Positions 35,250 to 43,243 of a DNA stretch of 64,000 bases are shown piece by piece. The DNA lies in assembly GCA_028688525.1 (NCBI GenBank), contig JAQTYA010000001.1, forward strand, positions 25,906-89,905. The letters are read 5' to 3'. Below the pieces are notes generated by a model. It worked only from the letters and a program-made list of their open reading frames with translations. It was not told where the DNA came from and ran no database searches. The DNA is from Methylococcus sp. GTDB lineage: Bacteria; Pseudomonadota; Gammaproteobacteria; Methylococcales; Methylococcaceae. Each line of letters starts with the position of its first letter. Positions within the stretch are counted from its first letter, which is position 1. A program made the translations under genes and the position numbers.

Positions 35250-38200
35250 TTAGGTTGCGTCCTTCCCTTCGAACCACTGGTACAGCGTCGGCAGAACCAC
35301 CAGGGTCAGCAGGGTCGAAGTGACCAGGCCGCCGATCACGACGATGGCCAAGGGCCGCTGGACTTCCGAGCCCGGGCCGTCGGCGAACAGGAATGGCACC
35401 AAGCCCAGCATGGCGACCGTCGCCGTCATCATGACGGGGCGGAAACGCTGCTTGCAGCCTTCGACGATGGCCGTACGGTGGTCTACGCCGGTTTCGCGAA
35501 GGTTGCGGATGTAGGACACCAGCACCACGCCGTTCAGCACGGCGATGCCCCATAAAGTGATGAAGCCCACCGAGGCCGGTACCGACAGGTATTCGCCGGA
35601 GGCGAACAGGGAGAAGATGCCGCCCATGGAGGCGAAAGGCAGGATGAGGATGATGAGCCCGGCGTAGCGCAGCGAATTGAACAGCAGAAACAGCAGGAAA
35701 AAGATCGCTGCGATGGTGATCGGGATGATGACCAGCAGCCGGTTCATGGCGCGCTCCAGGTTCTCGAACTGACCGCCCCAGGCGAGAAAATAACCTTCCG
35801 GCAATGTCACCTTTTGTTTGACGGCCTTCTGCAGCTCGGCCACGAAGCCCCCCAAGTCGCGGCCCCGCACGTTGGCGCCGATCACGATGCGGCGCTTGGC
35901 CATCTCGCGGCTGATCTGGGCTGGGCCGTCGTTCAGCCGGATCTCGGCCAGGTGTTCCAGCGGCACCAGAGCGCCGTGATGGGATTGCAGCATGATCTTG
36001 CCGATGGCTTCCTCGCTGCTGCGGAAGCCGTCGGGGAAGCGTACCACCGTCTGGAAGCGCCTTTCGCCCTCGTAGATTTGGGTGCTCTCGCGTCCGCCGA
36101 TTGCAGTCTCGATGATGTCGTTGATGTCCTGCACGTTGATGCCGTGGCGGGCGATGGCCCAGCGGTCAATGTCGATGGTGAGGTATTGCTGGCCGCTGAT
36201 GCGCTCCATTCGGATGTCGCTTGCGCCACGGATTGAATGGAGCGTATGGACGATCTCGTCACCCTTGCGCTTCAACACCTCCAGATCGTCGCCGAAGATC
36301 TTGATAGCGACGTCCGAGCGTACGCCGGTGACCATCTCGTCGACCCGGTCGGAGATCGGTTGGGCCATGACGACCTGAACCCCCGGCAGCACCTTGAGCT
36401 TCTCGGCGAGGGCGTCCATCACATCGTCCTGGTCCCAACCGGCCGGCAGTTCTTCCTTCGGTTTCAGGGTGAGGATGGGTGTGGATTCGTTTTCCGGCTG
36501 GGTGTCGGTGGGGTTCTGGCTACGGCCGAGTTGCGACACCGCCCGCGCTATGCCCGGTACCTGCATCACCAGCCGCATCGCCTCCGTTTCCAATTCGACC
36601 GATTCGTCTAACGACATGCTGGGTGCCCGGTTGATACCAGTGACGATAGAGCCTTCCTTCATCTCGGGAATGAAGGAGGTACCCAGCAGGGGAAACAGAG
36701 CGAGGCTAGAGGCCAGCAAGGCCAAGGCCATGACGGCGACGCTACGGGGCCGGAGGAGGGCGGCAGACAGTATGGTGAGGTAAGGCCGCTTCATCGCTGC
36801 GATGATGCGGGTGTCGTGTTCGGCCCCGCCCTTGAGCAGATAAGCGCAAAGCACCGGCGACAGGGTCAGCGACACGATAAGGGATATGAACAGGGCGATG
36901 GCGATGGTGTAGGCGAGCGGGGCGAACAGTTTGCCTTCCAGCCCGGTCATGGTCATCAGCGGCAGAAACACTAGGCAGATGATACCGACGCCGAACAGCA
37001 CCGGCGTGCCGACTTCGGCGGCGGCGCGCAGTACCACTTGCAGCTTGGTTTCTCCGGTGTCCTTCATTTCGCCCAAGTGGCGGAAGGTGTTTTCCACGAC
37101 CACCACCGAGCCGTCCACCATGATGCCGATGGCGATTGCGAGTCCGCCCAGCGACATCAGGTTGGCCGAGAGTCCAAACCGATTCATCACCATGAAAGTC
37201 ACCAACGGCGTGACCACCAGGGTTGCCACCACGATCAGGCTGGAGCGGACGTCGCCCAGGTACAACAGCAGAATGACGACGACCAGTGCGATGCCTTCGA
37301 CCAGTACCTTGGTCACCGTCCCGATTGCGGCGTCCACTAGGGTGGTGCGGTCGTAGTACGGCACGATTTTGAGTCCGCCGGGCAGCATGCCCTTGTCGTT
37401 GATTTCCCGGATACGCGCCTTCAGCTCGGTGACGATTTGTTTGGCGTTGCCGCCGCGGATCATCATCACGATGCCCCCAACCGCTTCGGTCTGACCGTTC
37501 TTGATGACGGCTCCGTAGCGCACTGCGTGACCGATCTTCACTTCGGCCACGTCGCGGATAAAGACCGGGACGCCGCCGCTTTCCTTGAGCACGATGTTGC
37601 GGATGTCCTCGATGTTCTCAATCAACCCTAGGCCGCGGATCAGGTATTGTTCGGCGTAGCGGGGCAGCTTGCCGCCGCCGCTGTTGGCGTTGTTGAGGGC
37701 CAGAGCCGTATAGATGTCCTTGAGCGAGACGCCGTAGTGGCGCAGCCGGTCCGGATTGGCAAGCACCTGGTACTGCCGCTCGTAGCCCCCGATCGAGTTG
37801 ATCTCGGCGATGCCGGGAATGCCTCGCAGCAGAGGCCGCACCACCCAATCCTGGATGGTGCGGCGCTCGGTCAGCTCCTGCTCGGTGAGGGCGCGGTCGC
37901 CATCGTCCGGACGCTCCAGGGTGAACTGGTAGACCTCCCCCAGTCCGGTCGACACGGGACCCAATACCGGCGTGATGCCTTCCGGCAACTGGCTCGCCGC
38001 CTCGATCAGGCGCTCCAGTACCAGCTGGCGGGCGAAGTAGACGTCGGTTTCATCGCTGAACACCAGATTGATCTGGGACAGGGCGTTGCGGTTGACCGAA
38101 CGCATCTCGGCCAGACCCGGCAGCCCGGTCATCGCGATTTCCAGCGGCACTGTCACGAAACGCTCGACTTCCTCGGGCGACCGCCCCGGCGCTTCCGCCG

Positions 38201-38348
38201 CGACCTGGACCTGGACGTTGGTCACGTCGGGGAAGGCATCCACCGACAGTTTCTGCATCGCGGCGCCGCCGAAGCCAAGCAGGCAGAGGGTGATAATCAC
38301 AACGACGAGACGCTGTCGCAGCGCCGCGCGAATGAGGGATTCGATCAT
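35250..38348 (-). CDS. Heavy-metal efflux RND pump, CusA/CzcA family
   Basis: This 1032-residue inner-membrane proton/metal antiporter belongs to the HME-RND family. VDAFPDVTNVQVQV, APGRSPEEVERFVTVPLE and NSIGGYERQYQV are typical of CzcA/CusA proteins. The TM4 motif reads AIAIGIMVDGSVVVVEN. The first aspartate of the Zn/Co/Cd-type DFG motif is replaced, while VDGS and EN are kept. The metal is therefore uncertain. No adaptor (CzcB) or outer-membrane (CzcC) gene adjoins, so partners must be encoded elsewhere. A 15-nt palindrome lies about 41 nt before its start. It is divergent from ubiX. Confidence 0.93.
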   Translation of the reverse strand: MIESLIRAALRQRLVVVIITLCLLGFGGAAMQKLSVDAFPDVTNVQVQVAAEAPGRSPEEVERFVTVPLEIAMTGLPGLAEMRSVNRNALSQINLVFSDETDVYFARQLVLERLIEAASQLPEGITPVLGPVSTGLGEVYQFTLERPDDGDRALTEQELTERRTIQDWVVRPLLRGIPGIAEINSIGGYERQYQVLANPDRLRHYGVSLKDIYTALALNNANSGGGKLPRYAEQYLIRGLGLIENIEDIRNIVLKESGGVPVFIRDVAEVKIGHAVRYGAVIKNGQTEAVGGIVMMIRGGNAKQIVTELKARIREINDKGMLPGGLKIVPYYDRTTLVDAAIGTVTKVLVEGIALVVVILLLYLGDVRSSLIVVATLVVTPLVTFMVMNRFGLSANLMSLGGLAIAIGIMVDGSVVVVENTFRHLGEMKDTGETKLQVVLRAAAEVGTPVLFGVGIICLVFLPLMTMTGLEGKLFAPLAYTIAIALFISLIVSLTLSPVLCAYLLKGGAEHDTRIIAAMKRPYLTILSAALLRPRSVAVMALALLASSLALFPLLGTSFIPEMKEGSIVTGINRAPSMSLDESVELETEAMRLVMQVPGIARAVSQLGRSQNPTDTQPENESTPILTLKPKEELPAGWDQDDVMDALAEKLKVLPGVQVVMAQPISDRVDEMVTGVRSDVAIKIFGDDLEVLKRKGDEIVHTLHSIRGASDIRMERISGQQYLTIDIDRWAIARHGINVQDINDIIETAIGGRESTQIYEGERRFQTVVRFPDGFRSSEEAIGKIMLQSHHGALVPLEHLAEIRLNDGPAQISREMAKRRIVIGANVRGRDLGGFVAELQKAVKQKVTLPEGYFLAWGGQFENLERAMNRLLVIIPITIAAIFFLLFLLFNSLRYAGLIILILPFASMGGIFSLFASGEYLSVPASVGFITLWGIAVLNGVVLVSYIRNLRETGVDHRTAIVEGCKQRFRPVMMTATVAMLGLVPFLFADGPGSEVQRPLAIVVIGGLVTSTLLTLVVLPTLYQWFEGKDAT

Positions 38349-38389
38349 GGGGAAGCGGTCTGTGGTTTATGGCAGGGCGGAGGAAAACC

Positions 38390-38404
38390 CTTGGAAATTC
38401 CAAG
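38390..38404. promoter_or_regulatory. Palindromic operator candidate upstream of the RND pump
   Basis: CTTGGAA-A-TTCCAAG is a perfect 7+1+7 inverted repeat, 41 nt upstream of the pump start and 135 nt upstream of ubiX. The position fits a repressor or activator site. The regulator is unknown, and it does not match the usual MerR-type consensus. Confidence 0.4.
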
Positions 38405-38539
38405 CCAAGTAGCTCTATCAACTGCGCGGCAGTTTAGCAGAAACCGCCTGCTCGGCCCGCGTCGGGAAGGGAGGGCGGAAATTCGGAATGGCTCGGGCTA
38501 CAATCGAGGCTCACGCACCGATTAGAAGCCAAGCTTGCC

Positions 38540-39133
38540 ATGCCACACCCGAAACGCATCATCGTAGGCATCAGCGGAGCCACCGGAATCGTTTACGGCG
38601 CTCGATTGCTGGAACTGCTCAAGGAAACCGCTGTAGAAACGCATTTGGTAGTGTCCCGCGCCGCCGACCTGACTCGGGCGCACGAGCTGGAACTGAGCGC
38701 ATCGGCGCTGCGCAATCTTGCCAGCGTGAGCTACGGCGCCACCGACGTCGGCGCGGCGCTGGCCAGCGGCTCGTTCCGGACCTCAGGCATGGTGATCCTG
38801 CCCTGTTCGATGAGGACGCTGGCGGAAATCGCCACCGGCGTGACCAGCACCTTACTGACCAGGGCCGCCGACGTGGTGCTGAAGGAGCGGCGGAGGCTGG
38901 TGCTGGTGGTGCGGGAGACGCCGCTGCACGCGATCCATCTGCGCAACATGCTCACCGTGACCGAATGCGGTGCCATCGTCATGCCGCCGGTGCCGGCGTT
39001 CTATACCCAGCCGCAGACCATCGACGACATGGTTACCGATACCGTGTGCCGCGTGCTGGATTTGTTCGACATCGATGTGGGGCAGACCAAGCGCTGGGGG
39101 GAGGACATCGATACGGGCTCTGCAACAGCCTAA
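38540..39133 (+). CDS. ubiX: Flavin prenyltransferase UbiX
   Basis: UbiX makes prenylated FMN, the cofactor of the decarboxylase UbiD in ubiquinone synthesis. IIVGISGATGIVYGARLLELL is the FMN-binding N-terminus, and VLPCSMRTLAEIATG and VVRETPLHAIHLRNML are conserved. The length of 197 is normal. A possible -10 (TACAAT, 38499-38504) lies upstream. The stop overlaps the end of the convergent VOC gene by 4 nt. ubiD is not in the window. Confidence 0.95.
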   Translation: MPHPKRIIVGISGATGIVYGARLLELLKETAVETHLVVSRAADLTRAHELELSASALRNLASVSYGATDVGAALASGSFRTSGMVILPCSMRTLAEIATGVTSTLLTRAADVVLKERRRLVLVVRETPLHAIHLRNMLTVTECGAIVMPPVPAFYTQPQTIDDMVTDTVCRVLDLFDIDVGQTKRWGEDIDTGSATA

Positions 39134-39489
39134 CCTTCGGCCCATTGCAGGTAACACACCACCGCGCCATCCGGATCGTGCAGACTGAACATTCGGGCAC
39201 CCCAGCTCGTTGCGGCGGGGGGCGGAGCGTCAACGGCGAGGCTTCGGTGTGCGGCGTCCACGTCTGCGACTTCGATGACCAGATGGACTCGGTCGCCGAC
39301 CGGGCCGAGTACCAAGGCCGCCTTTTCGCGGGCCGCATCCAGGATTTCCAGCTTCAGCCCGTTCAGGTCGAACATGCAGCCGCGGCCGTTCGGGCGATCC
39401 CATTGCCGCAAGACGGCGAAACCGAGCGTCTTGCCGTAGAAATCGGTCAAAGCCTCGAATTGCCTTGTCGCAAGCGCTACATAGCTCAC
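39130..39489 (-). CDS. VOC-superfamily (glyoxalase/dioxygenase fold) protein
   Basis: The real gene is the 119-residue end of the long track ORF 39130-40059, whose first part is a shadow of pyrD. It starts with GTG at 39489, overlapping the pyrD stop as [24 protein letters not shown] is the beta-strand/helix signature of VOC modules, and [15 protein letters not shown] and [11 protein letters not shown] complete the fold. Only one of the usual metal-ligand positions (His in VHLVIEV) is obvious, so metal binding is uncertain. It is the last gene of the DHPS-like/DUF447/MfnB/pyrD operon. Confidence 0.8.
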   Translation of the reverse strand: MSYVALATRQFEALTDFYGKTLGFAVLRQWDRPNGRGCMFDLNGLKLEILDAAREKAALVLGPVGDRVHLVIEVADVDAAHRSLAVDAPPPAATSWGARMFSLHDPDGAVVCYLQWAEG

Positions 39490-40505
39490 GGCGTGGCTAG
39501 CGCTCGGCCGATCTCGGCCAGCAGGGCCGGGCCGCGGTAGATGAAGCCGGTGTAGACCTGTATCAGGCTGGCTCCGGCTTCGAGCTTCGCCATAGCATCC
39601 GCGCCGGAAAAGATACCGCCGCAGGCAATGATGGGTAACCGGCCTTGCAGCGCATCGGCCAGCCGGGCGACAACCTCGGTCGAAAGCGAAAACAGCGGTC
39701 TGCCGCTCAGGCCGCCGGCTTCTTCCGCATGCGCTAGTCCTTCCACTCCCGCTCTGGCAGCCGTGGTATTGGTGGCGATGACCGCGTCTACCCCATGGCG
39801 GACCAGGGCCCCGGCCAGCGCTTTGATTTCGTCCGAATCTATGTCCGGCGCGACCTTGAGCGCCAGCGGCACTCGCCTGCCGTACTCCCCGATCAACCGC
39901 TCGCGTTCCTGCATCAGCCCGCTCAACAATGCATCGAGCTGGGCGCCGAACTGCAGGCTGCGCAGGCCCGGCGTGTTGGGGGAGGACACGTTGAGGGTGA
40001 CGTAGTGGGCATACGGATAGACCGCATTCAGCCCGGCTCGGTAATCGTCCAGCGCCCATTCCACCGGAGTCGTCAGGTTCTTGCCGATGTTGATTCCCAG
40101 GATGCCGCGGTAGCGGGTTTGCCGGACACGGGCGATAAGGTGTTCGACGCCCGCGTTATTGAAGCCCATGCGGTTGATGATGGCACCCGCTTGTGGCAGC
40201 CGGAACAAGCGCGGCTTGGCATTGCCGGGCTGGGCGCGCGGGGTGACCGTACCGATTTCGAGGAAGCCGAAGCCGAGCGCCGCCAGCCCGTCGATGCAGT
40301 CGCCGTTCTTGTCCAGGCCTGCGGCCAGGCCGACCGGGTTGGGAAATTCGAGGCCCATGACGCTGCTGGGGCTGGCGGGCAGGGTTTGCCGCAACGGATT
40401 GGCCAGCCCCAGTTTCGACGCCGTTTGCAGGGCGGACAGGCTGAGTTCGTGCGTGGTTTCCGGGTTCAGGCGGAACAGCAGGGGGCGGAGCAGGTTTTCG
40501 TACAT
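39486..40505 (-). CDS. pyrD: Dihydroorotate dehydrogenase (quinone), class 2
   Basis: It oxidises dihydroorotate to orotate with FMN and passes electrons to the quinone pool. The membrane-associating N-terminus ([23 protein letters not shown]) and [19 protein letters not shown] identify class 2. [14 protein letters not shown] holds the catalytic serine. The length of 339 is normal. It follows mfnB by 13 nt and overlaps the VOC gene by 4 nt, so a pyrimidine gene is embedded in a cofactor operon. Confidence 0.96.
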   Translation of the reverse strand: MYENLLRPLLFRLNPETTHELSLSALQTASKLGLANPLRQTLPASPSSVMGLEFPNPVGLAAGLDKNGDCIDGLAALGFGFLEIGTVTPRAQPGNAKPRLFRLPQAGAIINRMGFNNAGVEHLIARVRQTRYRGILGINIGKNLTTPVEWALDDYRAGLNAVYPYAHYVTLNVSSPNTPGLRSLQFGAQLDALLSGLMQERERLIGEYGRRVPLALKVAPDIDSDEIKALAGALVRHGVDAVIATNTTAARAGVEGLAHAEEAGGLSGRPLFSLSTEVVARLADALQGRLPIIACGGIFSGADAMAKLEAGASLIQVYTGFIYRGPALLAEIGRALATP

Positions 40506-40518
40506 GGCGGACTCGGCG

Positions 40519-41208
40519 TCAGGTCCGGGACATTCGCGGGATCAGCCCGCGTACTTCAGCCAGGGCCGCGGGGTCGATTTCCGCAGTGCGGCGGCTCGCT
40601 TGGCAGAGTGCGCCGCGGAAGCCGAGGTAGTCGGGCTGGAGTGCGAGCAGTTCGGGAATGTCGGCGCTGCGTAGAGAACCGGCGAGTCCGCACATCAGGC
40701 CTTGCTCGCGGGTTTCGCCGACGAAGCGTTCGAGAACGGGGCGATCCAGTATTTCGGTCAGCGGTCCCGAGGTTTTGTCCTGGGTGTCCAGCATGGCGCC
40801 GGCGAAGCCCGATTTTTTCAGGCGGGCGATCCATTCGAAGTCCGGCAGATTGTCCGCGAACAGCACGGCGACCAGCCGGATGTCGCGGCCGGCCAGATGC
40901 GAGAGGGTGGCCAGGGTAGAGCCCCAGTCGCCGCCGCGGAACATGCCGATCTTGACGTAATCCACCCCGGTGGCGGCCATCGCCAGTACGGCGCGGCAGA
41001 CCGGGTCCGGGTCCAGCGGCAGGTCGCCGATGGTGGCGCTGACCGGCGCCGTGCCGCCCGCTGCGGCGACGATCCGGCCCACTTCTTCCACCGGCAGGGC
41101 ACCCAGGCTGCCGTACTCGGGCGCCTTGATGTCTACGATGTCGACGCCCGCCTCCAGGGCGATGCGGGCTTCGGCCGAGTTGCGGACGCTGGCGAGCATG
41201 CCGGTCAT
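40519..41208 (-). CDS. mfnB: (5-formylfuran-3-yl)methyl phosphate synthase-like protein (MfnB/DUF556)
   Basis: MfnB in methanogens makes the furan ring precursor of methanofuran from glyceraldehyde 3-phosphate. In methylotrophs the same family accompanies the H4MPT/methanofuran formaldehyde pathway. [32 protein letters not shown] is the family N-terminus, with IVDIK carrying the catalytic lysine region, and VDYVKIGMF lies further on. The ATG at 41208 overlaps the stop of the DUF447 gene (ATGA). The track ORF extends upstream in error. It has 229 residues, matching the usual size. Confidence 0.88.
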   Translation of the reverse strand: MTGMLASVRNSAEARIALEAGVDIVDIKAPEYGSLGALPVEEVGRIVAAAGGTAPVSATIGDLPLDPDPVCRAVLAMAATGVDYVKIGMFRGGDWGSTLATLSHLAGRDIRLVAVLFADNLPDFEWIARLKKSGFAGAMLDTQDKTSGPLTEILDRPVLERFVGETREQGLMCGLAGSLRSADIPELLALQPDYLGFRGALCQASRRTAEIDPAALAEVRGLIPRMSRT

Positions 41209-41774
41209 TCGATTTCTCCCGCTCGGGCTTGGTGCGCTTCGACGGCCTCCATCAGCCAGTTCCAGGCCTCCAGTTCGCGCGGGCCGGCAGTTTTGTCGAG
41301 GCCGATGCGCAGATAATCCAGTTCGCGCTCGATCTTGCTCCAAGGCAGGAAATGCAAGCGGCTGACCAGGATGGCGGCTTCCAGCACGGCAAATTGGGCA
41401 CGGTTGAACCCGCGGAACGGGGCGTGGCTGGCCTCGTGTAGCGTTCGGAAATACAGCCGGGGTCGCTCGGGGTCGTCCTCGACGCGGCTCAGTTCGAGTT
41501 CGGCGTGTGCCAGTGCGGCGCTCAATCGGTGGCCCGGCACCCGGTCGGCGGACTCGGTCGGCCAGTCGCGGCGCCCGGTCAGGCAGCCGGCGAAGATCCG
41601 GACGTCGTCGCAATAATTGACCACGGCGCAGCCGGAGGCCATGACGTTGTCCAGGGTCAGGGAGGGCCGGAACGGCATGACCAGAATTTCGGCGTCCAAC
41701 ACATGGACACCCATGGGGGCGATGCGTACCGGTCCGCCGGGGATGGCGGTGGTCACCAGGGTTTCGCGGATCAT
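41205..41774 (-). CDS. DUF447-family flavoprotein-like protein of the H4MPT cluster
   Basis: This 189-residue protein belongs to the DUF447 family, which is found in methanogens and in methylotrophs next to H4MPT cofactor genes. VHVLDAEILVMPFRPSLTLDNV and CAVVNYCDDVRIFAGCLTGR are the conserved N-terminal segments of a split-barrel, probably FMN-binding fold. The biochemical step is not established here. It lies 3 nt after the DHPS-like gene and overlaps mfnB by 4 nt, so co-expression is very likely. Confidence 0.85.
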   Translation of the reverse strand: MIRETLVTTAIPGGPVRIAPMGVHVLDAEILVMPFRPSLTLDNVMASGCAVVNYCDDVRIFAGCLTGRRDWPTESADRVPGHRLSAALAHAELELSRVEDDPERPRLYFRTLHEASHAPFRGFNRAQFAVLEAAILVSRLHFLPWSKIERELDYLRIGLDKTAGPRELEAWNWLMEAVEAHQARAGEIE

Positions 41775-41777
41775 GGA

Positions 41778-43175
41778 TTACTCTTCGGAGGGTTGGTGCA
41801 GCGTGCTGCCGGCCGGTTTGTAGGCATGGGGATCGATCTTTTCTTCAGCTGGATCGAGCGCGCACCCCCAGTCCAACACTTCGTCCTGGGCGTAGCGCTT
41901 GCCGAGCTGCCAGGCTATCTGTGCCCGTGCCAGTTCCACGCCGAGATAGAAGGCGTGACCGCCGTCGTGTTCCACTCCCAGCGCAGGATAGAGCTGGAAC
42001 GGGTCGGTGGCGCTGTGGAAGCCGTCGCGGTTGAAAATGTGGATGCCCGAGGCACTGATCTGGATGCGGTAGCTGGGATCGCGGATGGCCTGGGCCAGTT
42101 CCCGGATTTCTGTTTCGCTGTAAGGATAAGGCGCGCGCTCGTGCAAGGCCATCAGGCCGTCGCCCATGTGCTTGGGCAGGGCATTGAGCTCATGGGCGGC
42201 GAACATGATCCGCCGCGCCAAGTCGGCTTCGGCTACCGCCCGGCGCGCATGTTTGCTGACCTGGGTCGCCAGGATGGCGCGGATATCCAGTTCAGAGCAG
42301 ACGCCAAGCAGCATGGCGTTGATGCCCGAGGTGTCGGCATGGGTCAGCTCGGTGAGGTTGCCGACGCCCATCATGATCTCGACATCCGGATGGCGGCGGC
42401 GGGTTTCGTGGTAGCGCACCAGGGAATCGGCGAAGCCGAAATGGATGGGATCGAGGATGGGATCGACCAGGAACGGCTTACCCCGCGAACGCATGCCGGC
42501 AATGGCGCGGTCCAGCGAGTCCAGATCTCCGTGCTTGGCGGGGATCAGAACCGGAATCGCAGCGATTTCATCGGCGACCCATAGCGAATCCTCGTGCAGG
42601 CTGAGCAGATAATCGGCGCCGGCCTTGCCGCCGCGCAGCAGGTCCTCGTTGTCCAGCGAATCGACGCTGACCCGGTAGCCTTCCGCCTTGAGGGCGGCGA
42701 CTGTCGCTTCCAAATGGGGGAAGGGCGTGGCCGGCAGGCAGCCGATGTCGATGACGTCTGCGCCGTGCTCCCGGTAGTCCGCGGCTCGGCGGAGCACGCC
42801 GTCGATTTCCAGGTGCGGCGCGTCGACGATTTCCGCGAAGATTTTCAGCGCGTAGCGGTTCAGGTCGGGTTGCTTGGCGGCCCTCCCGAAATATTCCGGC
42901 AGGTCGCGCAACTCCTCAGGCCCGCGTTCCACCGGCAAACCCAGATCCTGAGACAGGGTTTCGAGGTCGCCGCGGCAGCGCCCCGGCACCAGGATGCGGT
43001 CGGCGCCGAAGGTATCCTTGAGGCGGCGGCGAATCATGTCCGCAGTCATCAGCGCGGCCACGCTGAGGCCGAGCTGGTGCACCGTGTAATCGAACTCCGG
43101 TGCCATCTCCTCGAGAATCCGGCGGAGCTGCTTCTCGGCTAGCTTGCCGGTGAGGAACAGGATGTGTTCCGCCAT
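41778..43175 (-). CDS. Dihydropteroate-synthase-related protein with N-terminal DUF6513 domain
   Basis: The track ORF is too long. The real start is ATG 43175 (MAEHILFLTGKLAEKQL), giving 465 residues. The N-terminal part (about 1-120) corresponds to DUF6513. The rest is a TIM-barrel pterin-binding enzyme related to dihydropteroate synthase, with GADVIDIGCLPATP, VSVDSLDNEDLL and PILDPIHFGFADSLVRY. In methylotrophs this protein co-occurs with H4MPT biosynthesis genes and is thought to join the pterin to its aromatic side chain or act nearby. It is the first gene of the operon DHPS-like/DUF447/mfnB/pyrD/VOC. Confidence 0.87.
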   Translation of the reverse strand: MAEHILFLTGKLAEKQLRRILEEMAPEFDYTVHQLGLSVAALMTADMIRRRLKDTFGADRILVPGRCRGDLETLSQDLGLPVERGPEELRDLPEYFGRAAKQPDLNRYALKIFAEIVDAPHLEIDGVLRRAADYREHGADVIDIGCLPATPFPHLEATVAALKAEGYRVSVDSLDNEDLLRGGKAGADYLLSLHEDSLWVADEIAAIPVLIPAKHGDLDSLDRAIAGMRSRGKPFLVDPILDPIHFGFADSLVRYHETRRRHPDVEIMMGVGNLTELTHADTSGINAMLLGVCSELDIRAILATQVSKHARRAVAEADLARRIMFAAHELNALPKHMGDGLMALHERAPYPYSETEIRELAQAIRDPSYRIQISASGIHIFNRDGFHSATDPFQLYPALGVEHDGGHAFYLGVELARAQIAWQLGKRYAQDEVLDWGCALDPAEEKIDPHAYKPAGSTLHQPSEE

Positions 43176-43243
43176 GGGTGAACGCGTGGATATCCGGGGT
43201 TGGAGGCGAGGGTATCGGAGTATAGCAGGCCCGCCGGCCGCGA

